Assembly (NCBI RefSeq): GCF_000417875.1
Contig: NW_006920871.1
Location: forward strand, 541,239-605,238
DNA length: 64,000 nucleotides
Source of the DNA: Pseudozyma flocculosa PF-1
Lineage: Eukaryota; Basidiomycota; Ustilaginomycetes; Ustilaginales; Ustilaginaceae
Direction of reading: 5' to 3'
Made by a program: the position numbers and the translations under genes. Shown piece after piece: positions 41,801-52,600 of this stretch (position 1 is its first letter; each line of letters opens with the position of its first letter). Below the pieces are notes generated by a model that was not told where the DNA came from, made no database searches, and was given only the letters and a program-made list of their open reading frames with translations.

Positions 41801-43945
41801 GCTATCCTGGCTCGCGGCAAGCGGCAATCCGCCTCGACCGAGCACAGGACCAACCTGCGGCGTCTGATCGGCGGCCTCATGCTGGCGCGCGGTGCCAGTT
41901 CCGACGCCGCATCAGAGCAGATGGTCGCGTCGCTGGCCCTCTTTGTCACCGCGAGCGATGACGGTGTCGGTGACGGCGGTGTCCATCCGCAACTCGACGA
42001 CGTTTCGCTGACCGCGTTCGAGGTCGGGGCGCAGAACCTGCTCGAGAGCTGCAAGACCAACCCGGCCGCCTGGGACAACCTGTTGGCTCTGCACCACCAC
42101 CTCGTCTCGGGCCTCGGTTCGATCGCAGAGGCCCGACCCGATCTGGCTGCCCGCGCAGACCAAGCCCTGATCGCAGGCCTCGTAGCCGATGCCAAGCTGC
42201 TCGCCCACACCGACAAGGTTGAAGCCTTCCTAGCGGTCCTGACATCTTCGCAGCCCATCGCAAAGCAGATCGAGTCGCACTTCGACGCCGTCAAGACTGC
42301 GGTGTGGGCGCAGGCCGTCGTCGCCGTCAGCCTCGACGATCTTCGGGACGTCGTGTTCCACCTCCGACAGACCCGCCTCTCCCTGGCGCTTGCAGATGCC
42401 TGCCCAAATGGTCCCACCGCCGCGACTGGTGGCCAGACCCCGAGGTCCAGTGCCAAGGTGCAGGTCCTCGACCTTCTGCAGCCCATCTGCGCCGTCGTGG
42501 GGCGGGCAACTGCTTCCTTCGAAGGAGACGCTGCATCAAGCGACAGAGCTCTGCTCAAGACGGCCCTGCGCGTCTGCGCCGAGACGCTGCAGCTGCTCGC
42601 CGACTGCTCCTCGACGCCAACCGTGTCCGCCGGTGGCGGCGATGACGACGACGATGACGTGACAATGGAAGAGGCTGCTGCTCCTGTCGGCACCGGCCAC
42701 GACGATGACGACGCCTCGGCGGCGCTCAAGGCGGCGGTGGCGTTTGCCTCGTTTGCCTCGTGCTTCGAGCGCGGCGAGCTGGTCGACGCCCTCTCGCCCG
42801 TACTGGCGCGCATCGTCTCGCGCCTCTCCGTCGACGTCTACGGCCGCTACCTCTCGGAGCTGCTACAGGTCGTCACGGCCGACCGGGTCGAGCTACAGAA
42901 CGGCACCGGCACCGCCGGCGGTGTCGACGGCCCGGCGCGCGGACGGGCCTGCCTCGTCGTCGCAGCCGGCCTGTCCCTGCAGAGCGCTCCGGAGGGCGGA
43001 CACCGCGCTGCGCGTCTGCATCTGACGAAGCTGTTGAGCTTCTTCATCAAGCTGTGCAGCGTTCCCTCGTCGTCGGCGTCGTCGTCGGCGTCGTCTCCGG
43101 TCGTCATACAAGCCATGGCCGAGGTGATCGTCTCGATCTGCGCCAAGAAGGCGACGCTGCTGCGGTCGACGGACGTCGAGCTGATCCTGCAGCTCTACAC
43201 GTCCCTGCTCGTCCCGAGCAACGCCGACCTGCCCTCGCCGGCCACCTTGGCGGCCCCGGCGCACGTGGGTCGGCGCATCTTTTCGGCGCAGGTGTCGACG
43301 CTGACGAGCCTGATCCGATTGCGTCCGGACCTCATCCACTCGTTCCTCTCGCTTGTCGCGTCGCTGCTCTCGTCGCTGGCGAACCTCTTCCGCCGTCCCA
43401 AGCTCGTCGTTGGCAGCACCGCCAAGGCATTGGGCGCATCGTCGTCGAATGGGCAGGCAGGAGGTGCAGCCTCGGTGGCAGCGACGCGCTACCTGCGCCG
43501 CGACCTTCCGGCGTGGTTCGATCCGGCCCACACCCTGCCTCTGCGCGCCGACGTCGAGGCGCGACAGTACTCGCGCCTCCTGACGAGCCTGACGCTCAAG
43601 ACGTCTTCGCTGCTCCCGCACCATCACCACGACCGCCGCCCCGGCGGCGACGCGGGCGAGTCGGCGCGCCGCAAGCGGGAGCGCAAGGCCGAGTCGCTGT
43701 CGAAGCCGTTTTCCAAGCACGCCGTCTACGTCGTCGTGGCCTACCTCAACGCCGTCACCAACCCGGCCAGCACGCTGCCGACCGACGTGCGCGCCGAGGT
43801 GCAGCCGGGCCTCCTCGCCCTCTGCGGCGTCGTGGGCAAGCACGAGCGCGACGCGGCCATGGTCGGCCTCCTCGACAGCGCGGGTAAGACGCTCTTCAAG
43901 AATCTCTGGCGCAAGTGGGAGGACGAGAGGTACCGCGGGCAGTAG
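38810..43945 (+). CDS. URB2: Urb2/Npa2 pre-60S ribosome biogenesis factor
   Basis: 1711 residues in one exon from MDLLERAGISTSEQL at 38810. The protein is an alpha-helical, Leu/Ala-rich repeat-type scaffold without catalytic motifs. The C-terminal region (KHAVYVVVAYLNAVT, EVQPGLLALCGVVGKHERDA, LDSAGKTLFKNLWRKWEDER) matches the Urb2/Npa2 C-terminal domain, in which a short FKNLY-type motif closes the protein. Yeast Urb2 is about 1170 residues and the human one about 1520, so this is long; extra length includes a basic stretch PRPNKKRKSD near 625-635 (likely nuclear localisation) and an acidic patch GGGDDDDDDVTMEEAA near 1277-1292. Acts in the nucleolus with Npa1 and Dbp6 in early 27S pre-rRNA particles. 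In-frame sequence upstream of 38810 has no better ATG. Confidence 0.85.
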   Translation: MDLLERAGISTSEQLVKALKAAQPPSATAPSTSSTTATAAAGIAITKIQLARAAWSTDAVFVPKKHQLLAEWILDTLCRSAKSHHAPAAQNGAAKAKGKAKARPSTNGSGTGSELACELDADYWALLHEVVVSQVNAPGTTRAAASQWVNSLVSAYPVVLLASSFARSLAQHPQHSSNQALTVSAAEALRTLLPPAASRSAAANIENVTEAIHAWLAALPLLDAASGWDLATTVLHALVESWSVALEFGLNARKNGRYFLANCLSTYFVALSAVRRREASLPAGLLASLEQIGAASLFTSDVLLAFVGEYADRAMHPALKEASSKADDALLGPIRSLAASEDDALAEATLSSLPVLVQLLTARLRKEASGLLAPAASTSYSVMSVAASMQAQEATIRSILLKRFLRPVEALMQKSAVKAAHHAALAPARAHLLAAIELLDLYVPGSPEAEDWDSFFQGFLADAIDDLRQRHHGDRSRASDSTTCERAFDSLQTLWRLEQPVVEPYLTPILREVAVVPVETPAWDGEEVFSAEASAALSFLGTARSSYSRARDVLRFVTSFYEALVQLPHSSTASMRDVENGVLLSAVSAAGCAAAVRDFLTPMHLVPLLDMLRERTSEIVKSLDTEEQRTASPRPNKKRKSDSGAAGSDAGSAAAGGSGETALQQLRLALQALTLAASQVQIPSPIRDDAIAAAERLYLEAILPSIDLSLSRKSEGTLAAALRARSSLLSQNWRINFDEPIRLDGSPVSESLPVLDDSLDQRRQRLVELISKSAGRDRIADEAIYEIVRALLQRAERDHATLGTTSPYTALLSDEEGSPLVRSLVPLIKDDLVSSGSREIITPWNGKATGIDGVSSLASALWLKLTTRWAELIDQLGSGPLLSELAQVLLASVVLDPTTSLLAGISRKALRNAHFLELPRWRSTLLAIANTKTQILAQSDYAGLRPTLATVQLEATIKSSVELQEALLTLCAMERFPVEWISKSSRETLLERGLTMDAILARGKRQSASTEHRTNLRRLIGGLMLARGASSDAASEQMVASLALFVTASDDGVGDGGVHPQLDDVSLTAFEVGAQNLLESCKTNPAAWDNLLALHHHLVSGLGSIAEARPDLAARADQALIAGLVADAKLLAHTDKVEAFLAVLTSSQPIAKQIESHFDAVKTAVWAQAVVAVSLDDLRDVVFHLRQTRLSLALADACPNGPTAATGGQTPRSSAKVQVLDLLQPICAVVGRATASFEGDAASSDRALLKTALRVCAETLQLLADCSSTPTVSAGGGDDDDDDVTMEEAAAPVGTGHDDDDASAALKAAVAFASFASCFERGELVDALSPVLARIVSRLSVDVYGRYLSELLQVVTADRVELQNGTGTAGGVDGPARGRACLVVAAGLSLQSAPEGGHRAARLHLTKLLSFFIKLCSVPSSSASSSASSPVVIQAMAEVIVSICAKKATLLRSTDVELILQLYTSLLVPSNADLPSPATLAAPAHVGRRIFSAQVSTLTSLIRLRPDLIHSFLSLVASLLSSLANLFRRPKLVVGSTAKALGASSSNGQAGGAASVAATRYLRRDLPAWFDPAHTLPLRADVEARQYSRLLTSLTLKTSSLLPHHHHDRRPGGDAGESARRKRERKAESLSKPFSKHAVYVVVAYLNAVTNPASTLPTDVRAEVQPGLLALCGVVGKHERDAAMVGLLDSAGKTLFKNLWRKWEDERYRGQ

Positions 43946-44169
43946 AGCCGCAGGGGCGGACGCGTCGGGCTGGACGCTTGGGATGCTGCTCGTCTTGTCG
44001 CGGTGGGCGATGTGACGGACAGAACACAGCCCTGCTGTGCGGTTGCGGGAATCATGTTGTGCTGTGCCATGCCGTGCCGTGCCGTGTCGTGCTGTGTTGG
44101 TGCGGTTGTTGTGCCGGTACAAATACAAGTGGATCCCTCCTCAACCACCTCTCCTCGTCGAGTGGGCGT

Positions 44170-44866
44170 TCATCGGTCCTCAATACGGACGACGGGCTCC
44201 GGCCGCTTGCTGAAAAGCAGCTTGCGTCGGACAATGGTGACGATGTCGTACCTCGTCGATGCGCCCGCGCCGTCATCGTCATCGACTTTTGGCTTCTTGT
44301 GCTGTCGTCCGTCTCCTTCCTCGTCGTCGACTTGCGCAGCGGTTGCCGCCGAGGCCGCCGAGGCCGCCGTCACTTTACGGAGCACGGCGAGCGGGTTCTG
44401 CAGCGACACGAACTTGCCCTCGAGTCGGTGGTGGCTTATCAATAGCGTCGGTCGATCCTGGTTGGGTGGGTCGTCGGGGCGGGGCGTGGCGCGAGGAAAG
44501 AGCGGTTGCAAGTGGCAAGTGAAGAGCTATTAGCGAGATGGTTCAGAGGGGTGCCGAACGCGAAGGCGAGGGAGCCGTACGTACCAATCTTCCATCTTCA
44601 AAGACAAACTTGCCCAGCACCTCCCCCGCCCTCCCCGCTCCTCCATCTCCCCGAACACCGTCGCCCTCGATCGCATCGGCGCTGCCACCGCCGCCGCCGC
44701 CGGTGATTTCGAGCGATCCCTGCAGTTCCACCAGAACCAGCTCGCCGGTCGGAGTCAGCTCTAGCAGCGGCGGCGGCACGTTTGTCGTGTCCCTCCCTTC
44801 CTGCTCTGCAGAACTGGCCGTGCCTGGAGAGAGGCAAGGTAGGTCGAGGTGCAGCGGTATCTTCAT
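44170..44866 (-). CDS. CTF8: Ctf8, subunit of the alternative clamp loader Ctf18-RFC
   Basis: Two exons: 44866-44585 and 44457-44170, phase 0, 127-bp intron with GTACGT donor; 189 residues. Family pattern is clear: ELVLVELQGSLEI near 45-57, then LGKFVFEDGRL at the exon end joined to DRPTLLISHHRLEGKFVSLQ and NPLAVLRK, and a final YDIVTIVRRKLLFSKRPEPV. Ctf8 pairs with Dcc1 and Ctf18 to load PCNA and support sister-chromatid cohesion in the nucleus. Two insertions are unusual: a Gly/Asp-rich loop (about 57-80) and an Ala-rich/acidic loop with KKPK near 135-160. Its stop lies 224 bp from the convergent URB2 stop. Confidence 0.88.
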
Positions 44867-45289
44867 CGTGTGAGGTCGAGGGTGTGCTGCGTGCCTCTGT
44901 GCGGACGAGGGTGGTGTTGGTGGTGATGGTGGTGTTGGTGTCGATGGTGGTGGTGGTGGTGGTGGTGTTGGTGGTGGTGGGGTCGAGCAAGCAACAAAGG
45001 CTAGGGTGCAAGCCAAGGCGTCCTTCTTGGAATCTGTCCATCTGCCACTTCGAAGCCCGTTTCATGCATCCCTCCACGCGCACGCGTCGCGTAGAGCGCA
45101 CCAGCCCAGGCCAGGCCTGCAAATCCCGGCCAGGCCTGGCCTGCCCATGCCGCCAGCGCTGCTCATCGTCGTCCGCCACTTCGCTGTCTTCTACATCCTA
45201 CACCGATGCGGTTGCAGATCTCTATCAGGTCACTCGTACTGTACATGGGAAAGTTGTGCTTCCGGCACCCCAGGACACCGGCGGTGAGG
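44867..45289. promoter_or_regulatory. CTF8 promoter and 3' flank of the CCCH gene
   Basis: 423 bp between two minus-strand genes. Holds the (GGT)n microsatellite and GGCCAGGCCTGG-type units at 45105-45145. No gene seen. Confidence 0.5.
44909..44981. repeat. (GGT)n trinucleotide microsatellite
   Basis: About 70 bases of ggt units interrupted by ttg and gat, directly upstream of the CTF8 start (50-120 bp), where length change could affect expression. Confidence 0.9.
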
Positions 45290-47555
45290 ATCAATGCCTG
45301 TGCATCGCCGACGAGTCGCAGCAGGGGGCAGCGTGTCAGCGCAATGCCACTTCTTTCCGCCAGCACGGGGAGCAGGCGGGCTCAGCTGAGGGGCGTACGC
45401 GCCCGCCGGCCGCCACCCGTCACTCACCCAAACAAGCAGTCGTCACCGTACTTGCACACCTCGCCGCGCGCGACGTGGCTGCATCTACGCTGCTTGAGGT
45501 AGCGCCGCATTTCTTCCTTTTGCTCCTGCGAGATCGGTTTGTGGCTGAAGCCGCAGGCCTCGTGGAGGCAGCCCGTTTTGCTAAGGTGATGGTAGGCGCA
45601 GGGGACGTCGTGCTCCTTGAATGTTGAGGCCGCCCTCAGCACCTGGTCCTGTACCGTGCAGCAATTCAAGAACGAGGGATAAGGCCGTCAGCACCGTCGC
45701 CGCCCGAAGAGAGACCACTGCAAGGGCCAGACCCGGCCGCCGAACCCGCAGCGCAAGCAGGGCCGTGCGCGAGGCTCAGATCGGCCCGCTCCACCCGCCA
45801 CACTTACCTTGTCAGCCAAACGCTGGATGGCTGCGTTACTCGACGGGCCGAGAAAGATGTAGTCGAGATCCACCATGCTAGCCGCCATCTCCTTGTAGAT
45901 GCGCGATTTGGCCGCGTGGCTGGGCACCTGGATCAGGTGCACCTTGCCCGGCAGGTATTTAAAGTCGTACAGCGTCCGCAGATCGGGCATGTAGCCAAAG
46001 TCGTCGATCCCTCCGAGGTAGACGCGGAAGCAGTCTGGGTCCCTGACGGCATCGGCCAGCGCCACCTTGACGCGCTTGTCGGCGGCCTGCTCGTCTTTGC
46101 GCACATTGACGATGTAGTTGTGCGGGTTGGCATCGGCGAGTCCCTCGAAAAACTCCATGGCGACGAAGCGCGCGACGAGTCCCGCGCGCTCGAGAAACTT
46201 GACCAGCCAGGGGTACACGGCGAAGATGCGGAGGCGCAGGTCGAGCGTGTCTGGGTTGAGGGAGTGCTTCCGGGCAACGAGCCGCTTGAGCTCGTTGTAG
46301 GCAAACACGCCTGGAGGGGCGTAAAGGGAAGACGTAGCGTGGCGATGAAGCAACCTTGGATCAGCCAAGAGCGGCGACTCACGCATCGGAGCCGGCCGAT
46401 GGAGACACTCACCTCCTTTGTGACCGAGGCGCATGTGCCGAGGCTGGAACTTGAGGTTGTCTCCATCGATGATCATCGTGATGTGCTTGCGCTGCGAGGA
46501 GCGCGGAACCAATGGGGGAAGGGACCCGATCAAGTCAGTGCCGAGAATCGACGGCCTGAGCTTCGAAGGGTAGGCCCTGTCGGACCGGTTCGACTCACGT
46601 CTTTGCGAAGGACCTGCTCCGTCTCGGACACGACCTCCGGACCATTGGGGATCATGGCATAGTCCTTCTGGGGGTCCCAGGCGGTGCTGGACTTGTACTG
46701 ACTGGCGAAGCCATCCTTGGCGGCATTCTGGATCTCGTCGAGAGTCGGGCGTGTTGGCGAGACGGTCCACAACGGATTGTCTGCCTCAGAGGCAGATGCC
46801 ATCCGCTCATGAGCCTCTCCCATTTCCCTGTTGACCATGCCGACCAATTCCTTGTACTCTCTGTCGGATTCTTCTTCGTGTTCCGGCCGCGGCTCATGCT
46901 GTCTTTTGGATTGCTGTTCGAGCGATCCGAGCAGCTGCGACTTGAACCGATCGAGGATCGAGGAGCTTCCAGCGACGGGCGATGCACGGTTGGCGGTGAC
47001 GCCAGAGGAGGTGTCGGTCGAGGCCTCTGACAGATCCTTAGCGCCGTCAGCCACGATGGCGGCCTCGACCTGCTGGCCGCTCCCTTGATTTGACGGGGCA
47101 TGTCCTCCGTATGAAGGAGACCCAGCTGTCTTAGCCGTCGCGCTGCGTTGCTTGCGCTGTCCGGACGTCGTCGAAGCGGGACCATCACTCTGACTCGAAG
47201 TACTGGGCCGGGCCGAGGCCGCCCTGCGTCTGGCGGTGGCATGGATCGTGGCGTCGATTGGTGCGATGCGCTTGGTCGAAGCAGGGTCGCGCCTCTTGAC
47301 GATGCTGGATGCTGCCGGAGAGGGAGCGTCTGACGGCTCTCGTCGCTCGATGCTGGGTGCCAAGGGAGGCCGAGGTGGCGGCGAGTCGGTAGCCGCTGCG
47401 TGGTCCTGCGGGCGTCTCTGCTTGTCCTGAGAGTGACCTTGAAGCTGGTGCAGCCGTCGGTTCACGATCCCTGACGATTTGCCAGGCTGGCCAGCAGCGT
47501 TAGCGACTGACGCCGCCTCAGCGACGAGACGGGTAACCGCCCTGGAGCCAAGCAT
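45290..47555 (-). CDS. NYN-like domain plus tandem CCCH zinc-finger protein
   Basis: Five exons: 47555-46599, 46491-46413, 46310-45808, 45648-45428 and 45296-45290; 588 residues, phases 0, 1, 0 and 2. Residues 1-319 are disordered with a helical end. Residues 320-513 form an alpha/beta domain starting TMIIDGDNLKF, with VVNVR-like strands and GGIDDFGYMPDLRTLYDFKY, which resembles the acidic-residue layout of NYN/PIN-type ribonucleases. Two zinc fingers follow: C530-x9-C-x4-C-x3-H549 and C569-x8-C578-x5-C584-x3-H588. The last ligand, His588, is encoded by the 7-nt terminal exon (g-cat-tga). Similar N-domain/CCCH pairs exist in ascomycetes. I infer RNA binding, possibly with endonuclease activity. 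An upstream in-frame extension without ATG exists, so the start could be in an earlier exon. Confidence 0.8.
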
Positions 47556-49657
47556 GGTCGACCGTGGCTGGAGGCGCGGCGTCCAGCCGGGGATCCAACT
47601 ACCTGCTCCTCTTCTGCCTCGGACAACCCGACAGGCTGACGAGTTGGCGCAGGAGACGCCCGATGTGAAGCGGATCAGCACCTTGACTAGCCCTCCTCTT
47701 GGCACAGCCGGGCGGGCGGGACCAGGTGCCACCAGAGGGGATTAGCCTGAGCGGAACGTTACCGAGAGCACGGGAAGATGGCGGCACCGCTCCTGACGGG
47801 CCTTCCTCTCCGCAGACAGGTGGACGTTCGTCGTCAAGACCTGTCCCGAGGGTGATCAAAGTCGGGCAGAGGACGGCGCAAAGCACGCTCGACAAGCAGA
47901 AGTCAGAGCAGCGGCAGTGCAGGAGAGGTAAGAAATGGCGGACGAGACAATCGTAGAGAGCCAGAGAGTGCGAGGAACATCCAGGCGCGAGAAGCTTCCG
48001 AGGCCGGGACAGGGCCGCGCTGGGCCAAAAAGCCTCCGAGAAAGAGGAGCGCAGCGTTGCGGGCTTTCCCGTCGGCCGAGAGGCGAGCGGCGGTGGTCGG
48101 GCCTTTGAAGTAAGGAAGCAAGCAGAGAGGACCCTGGATGGACCTCGGCTCGTCCGACTGGGGCCACGCCAAAGTCGAAAGCGTCAAGCAAGCAGGCAGA
48201 TAGGCAGGCAGGCAGGCAGGGCAAAAGCAGGCCGGCCCCTCCCCTGGTCCTCTCCAGCTGACGACACCACCGGCAGCCCTCCTCGACCACACGACCCCAT
48301 CCCGCGGCTATTGCCAGCAGGAAGTCGTGCTGTCTCGAAGGCAGGCGGGGGACCGAGTGCAGGCCAGGACATGAGCATGCCGAGCAGGGCCACAGAGGGT
48401 ACGTCGCCGCCCGGCTCGACCGATGCTCGTCGTCGGTGCTGCCCCTCTGCTGGTTGTTTGCCGATGGATGGGAGGCGGGGCCCGCGCTCGGGATTTTCGA
48501 GGCGAGGCCTCGCACCCGCAACCAAAAGAAAAAAAGTTGAGCTGCCGTGGACGGCTCAGACGATCACCGCGCTGCCCGTGCCTTTGGCCAGACCAGGCCA
48601 GACCAGGCCAGACCAGGCCAGGCTAATGCCCGCCTCTCGGCCTGTCCGCCCGCCCCGCCTGGTGTAGGCGGGCCTCGAGCCTGGAATCGCTCGTTCGACC
48701 CAGGCAGCCCTGCCGGCCAGCCATGTTCAGGCTTCCGCCGTCCGTGGCCACAGTCGTGCGCTCTCTCTCCGCAGCCTCGCACCGACGTCTGGCGTGGCCC
48801 GCCATCGCCCTTCAATCTTGGCAGTCATCGTAGCAGCAGCACCACCGCCGCGAACACCATCGTCAACGGCAGCGGCAGCGACAGCGTCAAGGAGCAACAC
48901 AGGTCCCAAGCATACCCCAAGCTCGAGTGCGCAGCAGCCACCACGGACCGATCCAGCAGGCTTATCCCCCACGCACGGCTCCTGCTCGCCCCTGATCTCG
49001 ACCTCGGAGCAAGAAAGGAGATCCTCGTCTCTTCCGCCATCTCTCTCCGCCCCTCTCTCTTCCTTGACTTCTCTACCTGCTCACTCTTGTCGCTCATCAC
49101 ACACGGCAATTAGGGGTGCACGAAGCTCTGCTCGTCACACGACACTTTGTGTCGCCGTCGATCCGCTCTCGTGCGCGTCCGTCCGACACGTACCCTCAGT
49201 CGTTGAGCGAGGCCAGCCGGCCTCAAGCCCTCGTTCTTGCCCAGAGCGGCTGCCAATCGTCCTTGCATCGATCGATCCTTGCACGCCCCCCTCCTCGCCG
49301 GGACGACCTCGTCACGAAGACCATCCGCACGCACCGCTGCCCACGCTCAGACAGTCTTGGCCGACTCCCTCAGCCGTCGACCGCATCCTCTCCCCGTCTT
49401 GCTCGCCATTGACATCGACCGCACCGACCCTGCACCAAGCTTCGGGGATGATTTGATAGCGTCTTTCCGGTCCCAGCCTTCTGGCACCACCGGACCATCC
49501 GAGGACCACCGATCTCGTCCCGACGCAGCCCCGTCCCCGCTCCTTTGGCGCTCCGTCCGCAGCCCTCTTCGCTCTACGGCCTACACGTTTGGCCCTCCTC
49601 GCCGCTTTCCCCGGTCCCGGCTCGGCCACGAGCAACAGACCACTTCGCGCAGGAAGG
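47556..49657. promoter_or_regulatory. Divergent promoter region between CCCH gene and ASH-repeat gene
   Basis: 2.1 kb. Plus-strand sequence from about 48770 to 49650 is C/T-rich and looks like a long leader of the ASH-repeat gene. An AAAAGAAAAAAAG stretch lies near 48524-48536, next to the 10-bp tandem repeat. Open frames are low complexity; no gene supported. Confidence 0.5.
48586..48625. repeat. 10-bp tandem repeat GACCAGGCCA
   Basis: Three exact copies at 48591-48620 with partial copies on both sides. Belongs to the GGCCAGG-type motif that recurs between genes of this window. Confidence 0.9.
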
Positions 49658-52600
49658 ATGTCAGACCATCAATACACCAGACCATCGCCTCGTTTCGCCC
49701 TGGAGGAGGAGCCGGGTGATGGGCCGGGCGCAGCGAAACAGCCCTGGGTGGGGGCGTTTGAGAGGGTGCTGGGCGACCAGGAGACCAGCTCAAACACGCG
49801 TAGACCAACGAAGAGCTCGCAACGCGAAGTCCCGCCCTCCCCAATCGGCAAGCTTCGGTCAGATGCCCTGTCGCAGCGGTACACTTCGGCGGAAGACTTC
49901 AACGACGGTCGGACCACGTCTACAGTAAACAGCGTCTACTCTGGCAGCGGGGGCAGCTCGCCGTCGGCGCAGGCGGTGCTGGCGGATCCGATGTCACTGC
50001 GATCCGCGACAGAGCAGAGAAGCGCCAAAGAGCTTTCGGATGCAGCGCATTCCGCCATGGCACCCTCGTCGACCGGCTCCGGTCGGTCGCGCTCCCTCTC
50101 GATTTCGGACGAACCGCTGCCTGGCCCAACCAACGAAGCCCGTGGCGCATCACAGAGCGGCCGACCCGACCCTGCCACCGTTTCCGGTGTCTCGTCCCGT
50201 CAGCAGCAGGGCAAGATGACTCTGGCCCTGCCAGATCAGCGACGGGTGGACATCGATCTGCAGGCATCACGCCAGGGCCTCGACACCACTTTATGCGATA
50301 TCGGGCCGGCGCTGATCACCATCTCGCCCAGTGACACGCTGGTTTTCGACCAGGCCTACGCCAACCACGCTCCGTGCGTCCACCGGCTGACGATCTGCAA
50401 CCAGGACGCCGAGCACAGCGTTCTGGTCCGCATGGACACCAACCTCAGCCAGGGGTTGAGCTTCATGCGCCGCAAACGGTCCGCGCCCAAGAATGGTAGG
50501 TCGCAGACGCAAGCCGCTCCATCCGGCAGGAAGTGTACGATCGTCTGATACCCCTCCATTGCCAACCCCGCTCCTGCCCCTTCGCCACAGACTTCGAGCC
50601 GTGCGCTTGGCCAACAAACAGCCTCACCTGGGCCAGGAGAGGTGGCCTGTCGCCACAGAACCTCAGAGGCTGGCGACACGTCATTGCCAACCTCGAGAAC
50701 GCTAGCTCCTTTGTACTGAACCCGGGTGCGAGCACCACGCTCTACGTCATGTTCCGCCCCATGGCGTTCACGACGGACGGCGAGGGTGATCAGCTGCAGA
50801 GCCTGGCCTTTAAGTCGCCTCCGTCACCGGCCTTTCAGCAGACACCGCGCTTCGAGCGCGCCCTGGACGATTCCCTCGCCTCGCGGACAGATGCGAGTGC
50901 GCTGACGTCTACCTCTCCCGTGTCCACGCCGGCGGCTCTTGGCGAGCAGCACGATCCGTTCGGAAAAGAAGAGGCCGAACGTAACCCCCTCGAGACCGGC
51001 AACGAAGCGATTCTCGCCTCGCCTCGCTCGGCGCCGGAGCTATGTGCCGCTGCCAAACCAGAGCGCATGGTCCTCGGTGCAAAGCCGCAGTTCTCGACAT
51101 TCGACGTGCGCGGTTCGATCACGGCCAGGGCATGGTCTTTACCCCGCGCCGAGGCTCCGTTCGCCGACGACGCCCTCGTCGACACGCCCTTTAGCGGCTT
51201 GTCGTCAGCCGCGTCGTCGCGCCCGGCGTCGTTCTACGGCTCGGTCCAGTCGTCCACCACCGCAGCAACATCCTCGTCCTTCTCGCTGCCCGACGAAGGC
51301 ACGGGACAGTCAAAGACAATGCTGGTCTCGGCGAGATGCTGCCGTCCCTCGATCGACGCCATCCTGCACTCTTCCGAAATCACCAGCACTTCCGGCAACA
51401 GTCTGATTGAGATCGACTTTGGCGATGCCCTCGTCGGCCAGGCGTACAATCGGACACTTGTCCTTCGCAACAATTCCGAGATCGATTGCATCTGCCAGGC
51501 CACCATGGAAGAGGCTCGCAACATGCTGCAGGCCCGACCCATCACCCTCCTCAGCGCGGACGATGGCTCGCCTCTCCCGATGGTCAGCGCCGACGACGAC
51601 TCGGTCACGCACGACCCTTTCGGGCTGCTGCCCCGGACGACGCGGGCAGTCGAGCTGCGGCTCGCACCTCAGGAGCCGTGCAAGGACTACGAACAGGTCA
51701 TCACCTTCACGAACCTGCACGATTCCGCCAATGCCATCCGCGTCGTTGTCCGGGCCAACATCCTCGGCGTGGCTAAGGACGACTCGTTGGCGGTGCTTTC
51801 CGGCGACATCCTCGACTTCGGCGACTGCTATGGTGGGCACTGGACTCGCCAGCTTCTCGTGCTCAAGAACACGGCAGATGTGCTCCTCGACGTCCAATTT
51901 GGCGCGCCAAGAGGCATCGACATGACATTCCAGCTGGCAGAGCTCGCGCCGCAGGCCGACGAGGAAGCCATCGAGGACGAGCAGCTGCCCCCGAGCTCCG
52001 TGGCCAGCGACATCTCGATACCCTCAAGCGGAGACGTCGGTTCGCACTTTTCGTCGGCACTGGACTCGAGCAGCGCAATCAGTCTCGATCCAGCGGGGGG
52101 TCCAGGAGTCGGGCTTGAACCCTCGGCGACGTACTCGGAGCTGGCCAAGACGCCCACTCACTACGCGCAAGCCACTCCTGCCGAGGCGGACCCGCCAAAA
52201 CTGGAGCTCTCCAAGCTCGACCCTCTGTCGACGCCTGCCCAGGCTTCCGGTCTGGCTGCGCAGTCCGACCGCTCGGAGGGCGAGGATGTCGATGCCTCGT
52301 CGGTTGCATCGCAGCAGGGCTCGCGTCCCGCATCGCCTGTCGACGAGCGGGTGCCGACCGGCCTCAGTGCCAAGGATCCTCGTCTCGAGTCGCTCACCAA
52401 GGAGTCCCTGGCAACCCGTCTCGAGCGCCTCAACTCAGGACCAGGCTCGGACGACGAGCGCTCCCGCCCCGCCAAGGCCCTCTCCGCCCGCGTTGGTAGC
52501 GACGGCGACCATCAAAGCATCTCGACGAACCCGTATAGCCAATCGTCTTCAAGCTTCCTGTCCCGGCCGTCGTCCCGGAATCGGCTCGGCGAGCACAAGG

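Noticed and set aside
42893..44128. A 411-codon minus frame opposite the 3' part of URB2
   Set aside because: No domain, Arg/His-rich composition, and the plus strand carries a clear Urb2 C-terminus.
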